DNA of 64,000 nt from Lysobacter sp. Root916. GTDB lineage: Bacteria; Pseudomonadota; Gammaproteobacteria; Xanthomonadales; Xanthomonadaceae. Positions within the stretch are counted from its first letter, which is position 1, and each line of letters starts with the position of its first letter. The stretch spans positions 314,327 through 378,326 of the forward strand of contig NZ_LMJF01000013.1 in the NCBI RefSeq assembly GCF_001429785.1. The letters run 5' to 3'. Shown piece by piece: positions 48,338-55,677 of this stretch. The notes below the pieces were generated by a model. That model saw nothing but the letters and a program-made list of their open reading frames with translations, had not been told where the DNA came from and made no database searches. The position numbers and the translations under genes were made by a program.

Positions 48338-49315
48338 TCACACGCCCCACAACCTCCGCGCCTCCTCCGCGATCACCTCCGGAAACTCCTCCTGAAAGAA
48401 CAGCTTCGCGCGCGGAACGCGGCGGATGCCTTGGGAGTTCGGGAAGGTGCGGTCCAGATACTCCGCGTCGCCCTGATCGAAGATGTCGTCCGCCGCGCCC
48501 CACACGATGCGCACGGGAACCTGGCTGCGCTTGAGCTGCGCTTCGATGCCCGCCAACGGATTCGGCGTCAGGGCCAGATGGAAGGCGTGGTACTGCGCGC
48601 GCCGCAGCGGCGTGCTGACCAGCGGGGTGACGTAGTACTCGATGGTCTCGTCGGCGAAACCGCTGGGGTCGGCGAACACGGCGGCACCGAACGTGGCGCG
48701 GGCCTTGGGCTTGTCGGTCAGCCATTCGGCGGTCGCGTCGGCCAGAGTGCCGTTGCGAGCCATGTCGAGCACGGGCTGGATCTTCGGGGGCGGGCTGTCG
48801 GGTTCCACGTCGCAGTTGGTCAGCAGCAGGCTGCGCACGCGCTTGGGATGGCGCAGCAGAAACAGCTGGGCCACCGCACCGCCGCTGTCGCTGGCGACGA
48901 TGTCGACCTGATCCACGCGCAACGAGTCCAACAGCGCGGCCAGCATGGCGGCCTGATCGCCGGCGGCCAGCGATTGAGCGGCCGGCACCTCCGAGTAACC
49001 CAGCCCCATGAAGTCCGGCGCGATGCAGCGCCGGTACGGCGACAAGCGATCGATCGCGCCTCGCCATTGGTAGCCGTTGAGCGGAGCGCCATGCAGGAAC
49101 AAGGCGGCGCGACCGTGCCCGCGTTCGATATAGGCGATCCTGCCGAACGGCAAGGCGGCGTAGCGACGGGTGGCGCGATAGGCGGCGGCGTCCAGGGGCG
49201 CCTCGGCGCCGGCGTGGGCAGCGCGGCGGCGGGCCGAGGCCAGCGGCAGGTAACTGCCGGCGACACCGGCAGCCAGGCTGGCGGCGGCGAAGGTAATGAA
49301 TTGGCGGCGATGCAT
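48338..49315 (-). CDS. Tat-exported dehalogenase/epoxide-hydrolase-like protein lacking the catalytic His
   Basis: This 325-aa protein starts with a Tat signal (HRRQFITFAAASLAAGVAG). The alpha/beta-hydrolase domain resembles haloalkane dehalogenases: AALFLHGAPLNGYQW, APDFMGLGYSE and the nucleophile position Asp143 in IVASDSGGAVAQ. The acid is plausible in WGAADDIFD. At the C-terminus, where the catalytic His normally precedes FxQEExP, the protein reads RAKLFFQEEFPE, so the His is replaced. It may be a non-catalytic or mechanistically altered member. It is divergent from an AraC regulator. Confidence 0.88.
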   Translation of the reverse strand: MHRRQFITFAAASLAAGVAGSYLPLASARRRAAHAGAEAPLDAAAYRATRRYAALPFGRIAYIERGHGRAALFLHGAPLNGYQWRGAIDRLSPYRRCIAPDFMGLGYSEVPAAQSLAAGDQAAMLAALLDSLRVDQVDIVASDSGGAVAQLFLLRHPKRVRSLLLTNCDVEPDSPPPKIQPVLDMARNGTLADATAEWLTDKPKARATFGAAVFADPSGFADETIEYYVTPLVSTPLRRAQYHAFHLALTPNPLAGIEAQLKRSQVPVRIVWGAADDIFDQGDAEYLDRTFPNSQGIRRVPRAKLFFQEEFPEVIAEEARRLWGV

Positions 49316-49453
49316 GAAGGCGGTCCTGTGCGGGGAGACCGGCCCATGCTGGCGAACGCGCGGCGTGCGGGCGCGCACAAACGGACGACGACGGACACGC
49401 AGGGATGATTTTCGGCACTGTCGGCCGCCGCCGCGCGGGCCGAGGATCGGGCC

Positions 49454-50347
49454 ATGAGCGACCGCCCCGCCTGCTATCCCCCGCCGCCGTCGAGGTCGAC
49501 ACTGGGCACCGCTGCTGATCGCGCGCCGCTGCTGGACGTGCTGACTTCGCCGGTGCCGCAGGGCGTATTCGACTCGCCGGTGGATGGGCGCCACGTGCTG
49601 TGCCTGCACCTGGGCGAGCCGGTGCCGGTGTCCTACCGCATGGACGGCCACCAACGCCAAGGCGTGCGCCTGCATGGGCAGTACTGCGTGGTGCCGGCGG
49701 GCGCGAGCACGCGCTGGGTGGTGTCGCGGCCCGCACGCTCGCTGCTGCTGCGCCTCACGCCCTCGCTGCTGGGCGACACCTCGCAAGCGATGGGTCTGGG
49801 CAGCGACGGCGCGCTGCTGGCGCCGGCGATCCACGTGCGCGATCCGCAGGTCGAGCGCATCGGCTGGATGATGCAGGCCGAAGATCACGACGCGTATCCG
49901 GGCGGTCGCTTGTTCGCCGATAGCCTGGCCTCGGCGCTGGCGACGCGGTTGCTGACGTTGCAATCGCGCCGCTCGCCGGTCGCCGACACCAAAGGCCGCG
50001 CGCTACCGGGCTGGCGCCTGCGTCGCGTACAGGAGTACGTGGAAGCGCACCTGGACGAACCTTTGTCGCTGCTGGAACTGGCCGCGGTGGCGGGCTACAG
50101 CGCCTCGCATTTCAAGGCGCTGTTCAAACAGGCCACGGGCGTGCCGGTGCACCGTTACGTGCTGCAGCGCCGGGTCGAACGCGCGCGCCTGTTGTTGCTG
50201 CAAGGTGAGCAACGCATCGGCGATATCGCGTTGGCGACGGGCTTCTCGCACGCCAGCCATATGGCCCGCTGCCTGCAACGCCTACTGGGAACCAGCCCTT
50301 CGCAATTGATGCGCGATGCGGCCGTTGCGGGCCGCGTCGCGCACTAG
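49454..50347 (+). CDS. AraC family transcriptional regulator
   Basis: This 297-aa protein has an N-terminal cupin-like effector domain (VLCLHLGEPVPVSYRMDG, QYCVVPAGASTRWVV) and a C-terminal double HTH (about 195-290: VQEYVEAHLDEPLSLLELAAVAGYSASHFKALFKQ, then IGDIALATGFSHASHMARCLQRLLGTSPSQ in outline). It is divergent from the Tat-exported hydrolase and probably controls it. The effector is unknown. Confidence 0.93.
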   Translation: MSDRPACYPPPPSRSTLGTAADRAPLLDVLTSPVPQGVFDSPVDGRHVLCLHLGEPVPVSYRMDGHQRQGVRLHGQYCVVPAGASTRWVVSRPARSLLLRLTPSLLGDTSQAMGLGSDGALLAPAIHVRDPQVERIGWMMQAEDHDAYPGGRLFADSLASALATRLLTLQSRRSPVADTKGRALPGWRLRRVQEYVEAHLDEPLSLLELAAVAGYSASHFKALFKQATGVPVHRYVLQRRVERARLLLLQGEQRIGDIALATGFSHASHMARCLQRLLGTSPSQLMRDAAVAGRVAH

Positions 50348-50351
50348 CCCC

Positions 50352-51737
50352 CTACGCGCTGCGCCCACGCGACTGCGCCTGCGCATCGGGCGATGGCGCG
50401 GACGGGTTGGCCTCGTTGAGACGGTTGAGCTGGGCGATCGAATCGGCCACCGGCGTACGCACCGCATCGTCGGTGCGCATGCTGGCCAATTGACGGCCGG
50501 GGTTCTGCAAGTCGCCCTGCACCACGATCATGTTCTGACCGGCGGCCACGCCGTTTGCGTTGGCGGCGCTGAGCACGATGTGATTGATCTCGGTCAGGCC
50601 CTGCTTGCGCGCCAGGCACGCCGCGCTGGCGGCCATGCAGGCGCTGTTGCCGTCGTACTCGCGACCCAGGCTGGCGTCGAGGCGGCGGGTGGCGGCCTCG
50701 GCCTGCGGCAGTAGCGGATCGTTGCTGCCCAATGGACCGGACGCAGGACCGCGGTTGCCGGGCGGCGGCGCGGGCTGCGCGCCCTGCGGCGCGGCGGGTT
50801 GCGTGCCGGGCGCGGGCGCGTTCGGCGCGGGGGCATCCTGATTCTGAGTGGGCGGCACCAGCCGCTGCAGCGTGGCCGGGTCGAGATTGCCGGTGGGCGG
50901 CAGGCCCTGCGCGTTCTGGTAGTTGATCACCGCGGCCTGCATGGACAGCCGGTACACGCCGTCCTCGGCCAACGGCTGGCCATCGGCGCCGCGAATGCCC
51001 GCCGCGTTGAGGTTGCGCGCAGCGGCGCGCACGCGATCGTCGGACTCGCCGATGCGGATGATGCCGTCGTCCACCACCGGACGCGCCTCGATGCCATGCC
51101 CGCGCCGCGGCGGATCCAGCGCCAAGCGTCCGCTGCCGAGGTCGTCGACGTAGTTGTCGAATTGCTGGTGGTAGCGCGTGTCCACTTCCATATGCACGTG
51201 GATCGGCACCGTGTCGACATTGCTCTGCGTGCCCAGCGCCTGGCCGTACTGGATGGTGTCGCCCTCGGTCACCGCGATATTGCTCATGTGGCGCACGCGC
51301 GCGATCACCTCGCCGCCTTCGCGGTCGTAGATGTCGACCAGACCTTCCTTCGGACTGACGCGGCCCACGTAGCCGACCAGCGGCGAAGGCACATCGACGC
51401 TGCGCGAGCCCGGCCCCGTGGCCAGACGCGGATCTTCCAGAATGAAGTCGCGCTTCTCCAGCACCTGGTTCTCGGTCAGGCCGTAATCGCGGCGCGCGGT
51501 GCGCACCTCGATCTCCTGGATCTCGCCGTCGATCACGCCGTGCCGGCGCCCGGCCTGTCCGCCGGTGACCACGCCATTGACCACGCGCGCATCCGCGTTA
51601 CCGCCCGGGTGATGGGTGACCAGGCTTTCGTAATCGGTGACCGGAATATTGGCGCTGCGGCCCTTCTGGATCACGCGATAAGGCCTGGGGTCGGCCGGAG
51701 CGGCGGCTTGCGGGTCTTGCTCGTTCTCGTTGGCCAT
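50352..51737 (-). CDS. Predicted T4SS antibacterial effector: M23 peptidase, PG-binding, XVIPCD
   Basis: This 461-aa protein has no signal peptide. Residues 60-190 match a zinc M23 (LytM-like) endopeptidase: HGVID (His66, Asp70), RHMSN with His150, GDTIQYGQALG and the HxH motif IHVHMEV (His180, His182). Residues 228-295 form a peptidoglycan-binding domain (LSMQAAVINYQNAQGLPPTG). A Pro/Ala linker (296-335) leads to a C-terminal domain (337-461) with the XVIPCD pattern, ending in a Gln/Ser-rich tail after SIAQLNRL. XVIPCD directs X-Tfe toxins to the Xanthomonadales type IV secretion system via VirD4. The adjacent upstream gene is the likely immunity protein. The T4SS itself is outside the window. 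Confidence 0.88.
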   Translation of the reverse strand: MANENEQDPQAAAPADPRPYRVIQKGRSANIPVTDYESLVTHHPGGNADARVVNGVVTGGQAGRRHGVIDGEIQEIEVRTARRDYGLTENQVLEKRDFILEDPRLATGPGSRSVDVPSPLVGYVGRVSPKEGLVDIYDREGGEVIARVRHMSNIAVTEGDTIQYGQALGTQSNVDTVPIHVHMEVDTRYHQQFDNYVDDLGSGRLALDPPRRGHGIEARPVVDDGIIRIGESDDRVRAAARNLNAAGIRGADGQPLAEDGVYRLSMQAAVINYQNAQGLPPTGNLDPATLQRLVPPTQNQDAPAPNAPAPGTQPAAPQGAQPAPPPGNRGPASGPLGSNDPLLPQAEAATRRLDASLGREYDGNSACMAASAACLARKQGLTEINHIVLSAANANGVAAGQNMIVVQGDLQNPGRQLASMRTDDAVRTPVADSIAQLNRLNEANPSAPSPDAQAQSRGRSA

Positions 51738-51771
51738 GGCGGCGATTCCTTTCGTGTGCGGCCGGCCGCGC

Positions 51772-52182
51772 TCAGCGGCAGCGGTAATAGGTGTTGGATT
51801 GGCGATAGTTGACCACGGTCAGCTCGCCGTGGTCCTCGCCGCTGAGCAGCAGGACTTCCTCCAACCGGATCGTGTCTTCATTGATATGCAACTGCGAAAC
51901 GATCTTCCAGGCCTGCGGCGTCTTGGAGATCTGCGTCACGCTGACCGGCTCGCGCCAATCCTCGTAAGCGGTGAGCTTGCGCGCGGCGATCTGCATGCGC
52001 GAATCGTTGTCGGTGGCGTTGGGTTGCTTGCAGGCGTCCGGGCTGTCGCCGATCCACACGCCTTGCAGTACCGCCGGGTAGGCGACGGCGGGCGGCTTGC
52101 CCTTGGCGGGCGAGGCGGTGCAGGCCATGCACAACATCCCTGCGACCACGGCTGCTGCCGCGTAGCTCAGTTTCGGTTCCAT
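51772..52182 (-). CDS. Predicted periplasmic immunity lipoprotein (X-Tfi) of the M23 effector
   Basis: This 136-aa protein starts at ATG 52182, preceded by AAAGGACGCGGC. A hydrophobic leader ends in GMLCMAC with Cys21, an atypical lipobox, so a lipoprotein or cleaved periplasmic protein. The mature part has LQGVWIGDSPDACKQ and strand-rich segments to a C-terminal NTYYRCR. It lies 34 bases upstream of, and is co-directional with, the M23/XVIPCD effector. Immunity genes of X-Tfe toxins usually occupy exactly this position and encode periplasmic lipoproteins. The role is inferred from context; no M23-inhibitor family is recognised. Confidence 0.7.
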   Translation of the reverse strand: MEPKLSYAAAAVVAGMLCMACTASPAKGKPPAVAYPAVLQGVWIGDSPDACKQPNATDNDSRMQIAARKLTAYEDWREPVSVTQISKTPQAWKIVSQLHINEDTIRLEEVLLLSGEDHGELTVVNYRQSNTYYRCR

Positions 52183-52431
52183 GCCGCGTCCTTTGCGATA
52201 GGCAGGGCTAGGGTAAAGGCGGGCGTGGTTGTTTGCGAGTCTGGGCGCGTCGCCCTGAACATCACGCCCGTTCAGCCCCATCCCTCAGCGTCAAACACTG
52301 GACATCAGGAAGGCATCAAAATTGAGCACTTTTCCTTCGCGCATGCGGCGCAAAACCTCCACCCCATCGATGAGACTCCGCCGGTTTTTGCCGCCATAGC
52401 GGGCGCCAACCCGGGTTTGCTGCGATGAACC
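52183..52431. other. Intergenic region upstream of immunity gene
   Basis: This is about 250 bases of mixed composition between the immunity gene and the small-peptide promoter. It must hold the promoter of the effector-immunity operon on the minus strand. A 60-codon minus-strand frame (52291-52473) overlaps the peptide promoter; I see no domain in it. Confidence 0.4.
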
Positions 52432-52460
52432 TTGACACCGCCGACAACCAGGCATAAACG
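52432..52460 (+). promoter_or_regulatory. Sigma-70-like promoter of the small peptide gene
   Basis: A consensus -35 TTGACA (52432-52437) and a -10-like TAAACG (52455-52460) are separated by 17 bases, 33 bases upstream of the peptide's ATG. Confidence 0.65.
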
Positions 52461-52492
52461 CGAGCCGCGTCAATCACTTAAGGAGGAGTGTT

Positions 52493-52636
52493 ATGCGTAT
52501 CAAGCGTATTGCGATCCTGTGTGTTTTCGCGGCCCTCACCCTGAGCGCCTCTCAGCTCAGCGCCGAACCCACCTGCTGGCTCTGCGTCTCCGAGAACGGG
52601 CGCATGTACTGCGTACAGGTGCCGTGCGAAGGGTGA
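52493..52636 (+). CDS. Small exported four-cysteine peptide precursor (47 aa)
   Basis: ATG 52493 follows a near-perfect ribosome site AAGGAGGAGTGTT. The 47-aa product has a basic start (MRIKR), a hydrophobic core IAILCVFAALTLSA and a signal-peptidase site after QLSA. The predicted mature peptide is 23 residues with four cysteines in the pattern CxxC-x8-C-x4-C (TCWLC ... YC ... PC). With a good -35/-10 pair upstream it is a well-supported small gene. The function is unknown; a disulfide-stabilised secreted or periplasmic peptide, possibly antibacterial, is conceivable. It is too short for most gene callers. Confidence 0.75.
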   Translation: MRIKRIAILCVFAALTLSASQLSAEPTCWLCVSENGRMYCVQVPCEG

Positions 52637-53028
52637 CCCAGGCGAATCCGCCTCTAACCGCGTGATAGATCCTCGGTAGGCATTGCGTCCTGGTGGCTAT
52701 GGGCTATGGGCTATCGATCGCCGATCGCCCATGACCCACGCGCCGCTTTCACACCGACGGACCACGACGCTGCGGTTCCTGACCGGGACCGCCGCGTCTT
52801 GCTGAGCCACTTAGGTTTGCGCTGACGGCTGCGCCTGCGTTCGGTCCACGGGCTGCAGACTTTGCAGCGACTCCGCGCCTTGCGAACGGCCGCGTCTATC
52901 GGCAAGTGCGAGTGCGATCGAGATCGGTCACGCCGCCACGATCACGCGGATGCCCGGCGCCTGGGTCGCGGTAGCGCCGCTGGGCGAGACACGGCCCACG
53001 CTGCCCAGGCCGTTGCCCGGCACGCCGC
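52637..53028. other. Gene-poor stretch with a possible XVIPCD-tail relic
   Basis: No complete gene is seen in these about 390 bases. On the minus strand one frame (52926 down to TAA at 52812) encodes ALALADRRGRSQGAESLQSL then QPVDRTQAQPSAQT, which resembles the Gln-rich C-terminus of XVIPCD effectors. A second minus-strand frame just upstream ends APGIRVIVAA at TGA. Both look like relics of genes deleted or rearranged next to the effector locus. Confidence 0.35.
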
Positions 53029-53547
53029 TTACTTCCCCGCCCCCTTACGCGCAACCGACAGCGTCGAAGCACTCAACACGCCTTGCTGCTCGGCCAGCTT
53101 CAACAGCTGCGCCTCGATCTGCGACGCGGAGGTCGAGGAACGGGCGATGACGGCGGGAGTGCCTGCCTTAGCGGCGCCCAATCGATGCTCGGAGCGCAGG
53201 AAGCGGCCCTTCACGGTGTACTCGGGCTCGGCATCCGCGCCTACCACTTCGACACGGATGCCGTTGTAACCCAGCACGGGCTGCAGCTCGGTCGAGCCCA
53301 CGCCCGCGCCGGTAGCCAAGGCGCCGGACAGCTGCGCCTGCAGCGAGCGAATGGTCTTGGCGTCGGTGATCGTCAGCGTGGGATTGGGCCGCCCCGAATA
53401 GACCAGGTAAGTCACGTGCAGCGCGGAGGGGGCGGCGGGGGCGTTCTGCGCCCAGGCCGCGGGGCCGCCGAACAGCGACAGCAGCAGTACGCAAATGGCC
53501 CAGGCTTTCATCGGACGTCTCGATAGGAAGGAGTGAACGCGGTTCAT
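53029..53547 (-). CDS. Exported protein of unknown function, coupled to LamG gene
   Basis: This 172-aa protein starts at ATG 53547, preceded by GAGGAAATCCG, and the ATG overlaps the stop of the upstream LamG gene (ATGA), implying translational coupling. A signal peptide is present (hydrophobic AWAICVLLLSLFGGPAAWA, cleaved after AQNA-like site). The mature part has LHVTYLVYSGRPNPTLTITDAKTIRSLQAQL and LQPVLGYNGIRVEVVG, a pattern I do not recognise. Probably a periplasmic or secreted partner of the LamG protein. Confidence 0.8.
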   Translation of the reverse strand: MNRVHSFLSRRPMKAWAICVLLLSLFGGPAAWAQNAPAAPSALHVTYLVYSGRPNPTLTITDAKTIRSLQAQLSGALATGAGVGSTELQPVLGYNGIRVEVVGADAEPEYTVKGRFLRSEHRLGAAKAGTPAVIARSSTSASQIEAQLLKLAEQQGVLSASTLSVARKGAGK

Positions 53548-54701
53548 CGGATTTCCTCGTGGCCGCCGGCCTGCACACTGTCCGACCACAGACGGAAGTA
53601 GCCGCAGAAGTCTGTGTAGGGGCCGCGGTCGGCGTACTGCGGGTCGTTGATCGGCGAGCCCGAGTTGTCCAGGTTGGTCGCAGCCGTCTGTCCGGGCTTG
53701 TGGCTCCAGGTGCCGTACGCATCACGGCGGTACCAGTGGTAATCCTCGCCGGGCGCGACCACCAGGGCCACGGCGGTCTTGTAGCTCGGGTCGTAGGGAT
53801 CGGCGATGGGCTCCAAGCCGTCGCGCACGGCGGCGGCGTGGACCACGGCGCAGCTCATGCCTATGGCCGTCTGCCCCGACGCGCGGCCCGGCTGCGCGAA
53901 GGTGTTGGTGCGCTTGTTGTTGGCGTAGTTGTAGCAATTGTTCATGGTTATGGAGCCGCCGTTCCACGAACTGGGCTCGTACATCGGGTAACCCGGCGCC
54001 ATCACCGTGGCGATCTCGTCGAAGGACAGCGCGCGGTTGTACAGGTGCACCTCGTCCAGGCGATCGTTGAAGTACGCAGTGCCGTCGACCGCGGCGCCGA
54101 TCAACAGCGGCGCGTCGGTGTTGCTGAGGATCTCGGTCTGCAGCGGCCAGGCGCCGGCCTCGTTGCCGTCGATGTAGAACTGCACCGTGCCGGTGCTGCG
54201 CGCCACCGCCACGGCGACGTGGTGCCAGCGGTTGGGCGTCAGCGCCATCTCGGTCAAGGACGCGTAAGCCGCCTTGCGCGACGAGCCGCTCAGCCGCAGC
54301 GTCACCCGCCGACTGGTTGAAATGCCGAACACGTAGCCGCCGTTGACGCCGCGGTTGTCCAGGATGGTGCGGGTAGTGATGGTGTCGCCCACGCGCACGT
54401 AGGCGCCGAAGCTGAAGTCGCCGCTGGCGAAACTCAGCGCCGGCGAGTACGGCACGGTGTAGTACTTGGCCCCGGCCAAGCTGGCGCCACGGTTGGCCCA
54501 GCCCCAGGAGGTGGTGTTGGCGCCGACCGCGGTGGCGTTGTGGCCATTGTTGGTCACGTCCGTTGCCACGGTGGAGATGGTCTGGAAGTTCCACCCCCCC
54601 ACCGACCAGCCGGACACGATGGGCGTGGGTTGCGAGTGGCTGGAGGCGATGGGGAGCAGCGCGCCCACCACGAAAGCGCAGAGCACTAGCTTCAGATTCA
54701 T
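53544..54701 (-). CDS. Exported LamG (concanavalin A-like) domain protein
   Basis: This 385-aa protein has a signal peptide (1-22, after IASSHS). Residues about 35-240 form a LamG/jelly-roll domain: FSFGAYVRVGD, WHHVAVAVARSTGTVQFYIDGNEAG, LLIGAAVDGTAYFNDRLDEVHLYNRALSFDEI. The C-terminal region (255-385) has SITMNNCYNYANNKRTNTFAQPG and DYHWYRRDAYGTWSHKPGQT, a domain seen in secreted proteins of other proteobacteria and possibly of NlpC/P60-unrelated type; I do not assign it. It probably binds glycans or the cell surface. Coupled to the small exported gene downstream. Confidence 0.87.
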   Translation of the reverse strand: MNLKLVLCAFVVGALLPIASSHSQPTPIVSGWSVGGWNFQTISTVATDVTNNGHNATAVGANTTSWGWANRGASLAGAKYYTVPYSPALSFASGDFSFGAYVRVGDTITTRTILDNRGVNGGYVFGISTSRRVTLRLSGSSRKAAYASLTEMALTPNRWHHVAVAVARSTGTVQFYIDGNEAGAWPLQTEILSNTDAPLLIGAAVDGTAYFNDRLDEVHLYNRALSFDEIATVMAPGYPMYEPSSWNGGSITMNNCYNYANNKRTNTFAQPGRASGQTAIGMSCAVVHAAAVRDGLEPIADPYDPSYKTAVALVVAPGEDYHWYRRDAYGTWSHKPGQTAATNLDNSGSPINDPQYADRGPYTDFCGYFRLWSDSVQAGGHEEIR

Positions 54702-55318
54702 GCGATGTCCTTATGCATACAGATCGCGGAGCAGGGCGAAGCCTGCGGATCTGGGCCCCGATCCAATGGGTTAGCCCTTCAGCATGTTGTGCCGAGGCCA
54801 GGGGCAATACAAGAGAGCCCCCTATCTGAGCCGCCGCGGCTATGGGCGACCGCGCGGGGCAAAGCTAACCTCCATCTCGCGAATGACCACGAAACTTTCG
54901 GTGGCAATCACCAGCTTAGAAAGTCGACTCTGACCCCATGTTTCAGTTGCCAACCGCATTCGATCAGTTGTTAGCTGAAAGCGACCAGGTCCAAACCGAG
55001 CGGGACCAGCTATTTAGCTGTAAACGAGCAGGTCAAAACCGGATGCGTTCAGTCTTTAGCCACAGCCGAGCGGCCCGGAACCGCACGCGACCGCCTATTA
55101 GCTGGAAGCGACCAGTTCAAAACCGCGGCGAGCGGCCTTAAGCCGAGAAGGACAAGTTCCGATCCGATCGCGTCCGTCTTTGGCCCGCTCGCTTGTAGCG
55201 TTGAACCGCTGGCAACGGGTTTCCGAGTGGCTCGCCCCGTAACCGCAGGCCATCCCCCCTGCGCTATCCGACCGATACGCCCCTACGCATGCCTGCGCCG
55301 AGCGCCGCAGGCGGCCAC
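54702..55318. repeat. Gene-free stretch with degenerate 42-bp tandem repeats
   Basis: No gene is visible in these about 620 bases. From 54971 to about 55220 at least five or six units begin with TTAGC/TTAAGC at 54971, 55014, 55056, 55098, 55138 and about 55180, a period of 40-43 bp, each containing the pieces GCGACCAGGTC and AAAACCG in varied form. The segment AGTCGACTCTGACCCC near 54924 resembles sequences that flank REP-type transposase genes. The stretch marks the edge of the AT-richer island. Confidence 0.65.
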
Positions 55319-55576
55319 CTAGCCCGTTGCGGGCTTCATCGGCTCGATGAACACCCGCGTCTTCAAATCCGCCAGCACTTTACGCTGGCCGGTCTGGTTC
55401 AACAGCCAGGATACCACGATAGCTTCGGCCATCACCTGGGTCTCGGTGTAGAAGTAGGCGAGCGGTAGACCCCTCGCTTTCGCATACTAATACTTGTCGA
55501 ACGACTCGTCGCTATGAAGTACTTGGCTTCGCTCGAAATTACCTTCCAAAGCACGGGGCGTCGCCCGCTTATTCAT
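55319..55576 (-). pseudogene. Small gene interrupted by an in-frame TAG
   Basis: Starting at ATG 55576 after GGAAGGATCCGAC, the frame encodes MNKRATPRALEGNFERSQVL and continues to FDKY, then meets TAG at 55487-55489. It continues in the same frame with LPLAYFYTETQVMAEAIVVS and WLLNQTGQRKVLADL to a final TAG at 55319-55321, 86 codons overall. Coding-like composition persists on both sides of the internal stop. I do not recognise the protein. A recent nonsense mutation, or less likely read-through, explains it. Confidence 0.6.
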
Positions 55577-55638
55577 GTCGGATCCTTCCCTCGCATACAA
55601 AGTTCATGCGCGAGAAGGATCGTAACCAAATGAAGAAA

Positions 55639-55665
55639 CGTCAATTACGATTATCGTAATTGACG
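55639..55665. promoter_or_regulatory. Perfect 27-bp palindrome
   Basis: CGTCAATTACGAT and ATCGTAATTGACG (13 bp each) flank one central T. It lies 62 bases upstream of the interrupted small gene and 12 bases beyond the stop of the HNH gene. It has no T-run, so an operator is more likely than a terminator. Confidence 0.7.
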
Positions 55666-55677
55666 CCAGCTATCGCA

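Noticed and set aside
49315-49963. Extended N-terminus of the exported hydrolase across the AraC gene (frame open to 49963)
   Set aside because: The twin-arginine signal at 49315 is a definite start and the extension lies antisense to the AraC gene.
52291-52473. A 60-codon minus-strand frame between the immunity gene and the small peptide
   Set aside because: It overlaps the peptide promoter on the opposite strand, has no ribosome site and no recognisable domain; a transposase end-fragment was considered but could not be supported.
52711-52905. A 64-codon Arg/Ser/Lys-rich minus-strand frame
   Set aside because: Typical shadow composition; another frame of the same stretch looks more coding-like (possible XVIPCD tail).
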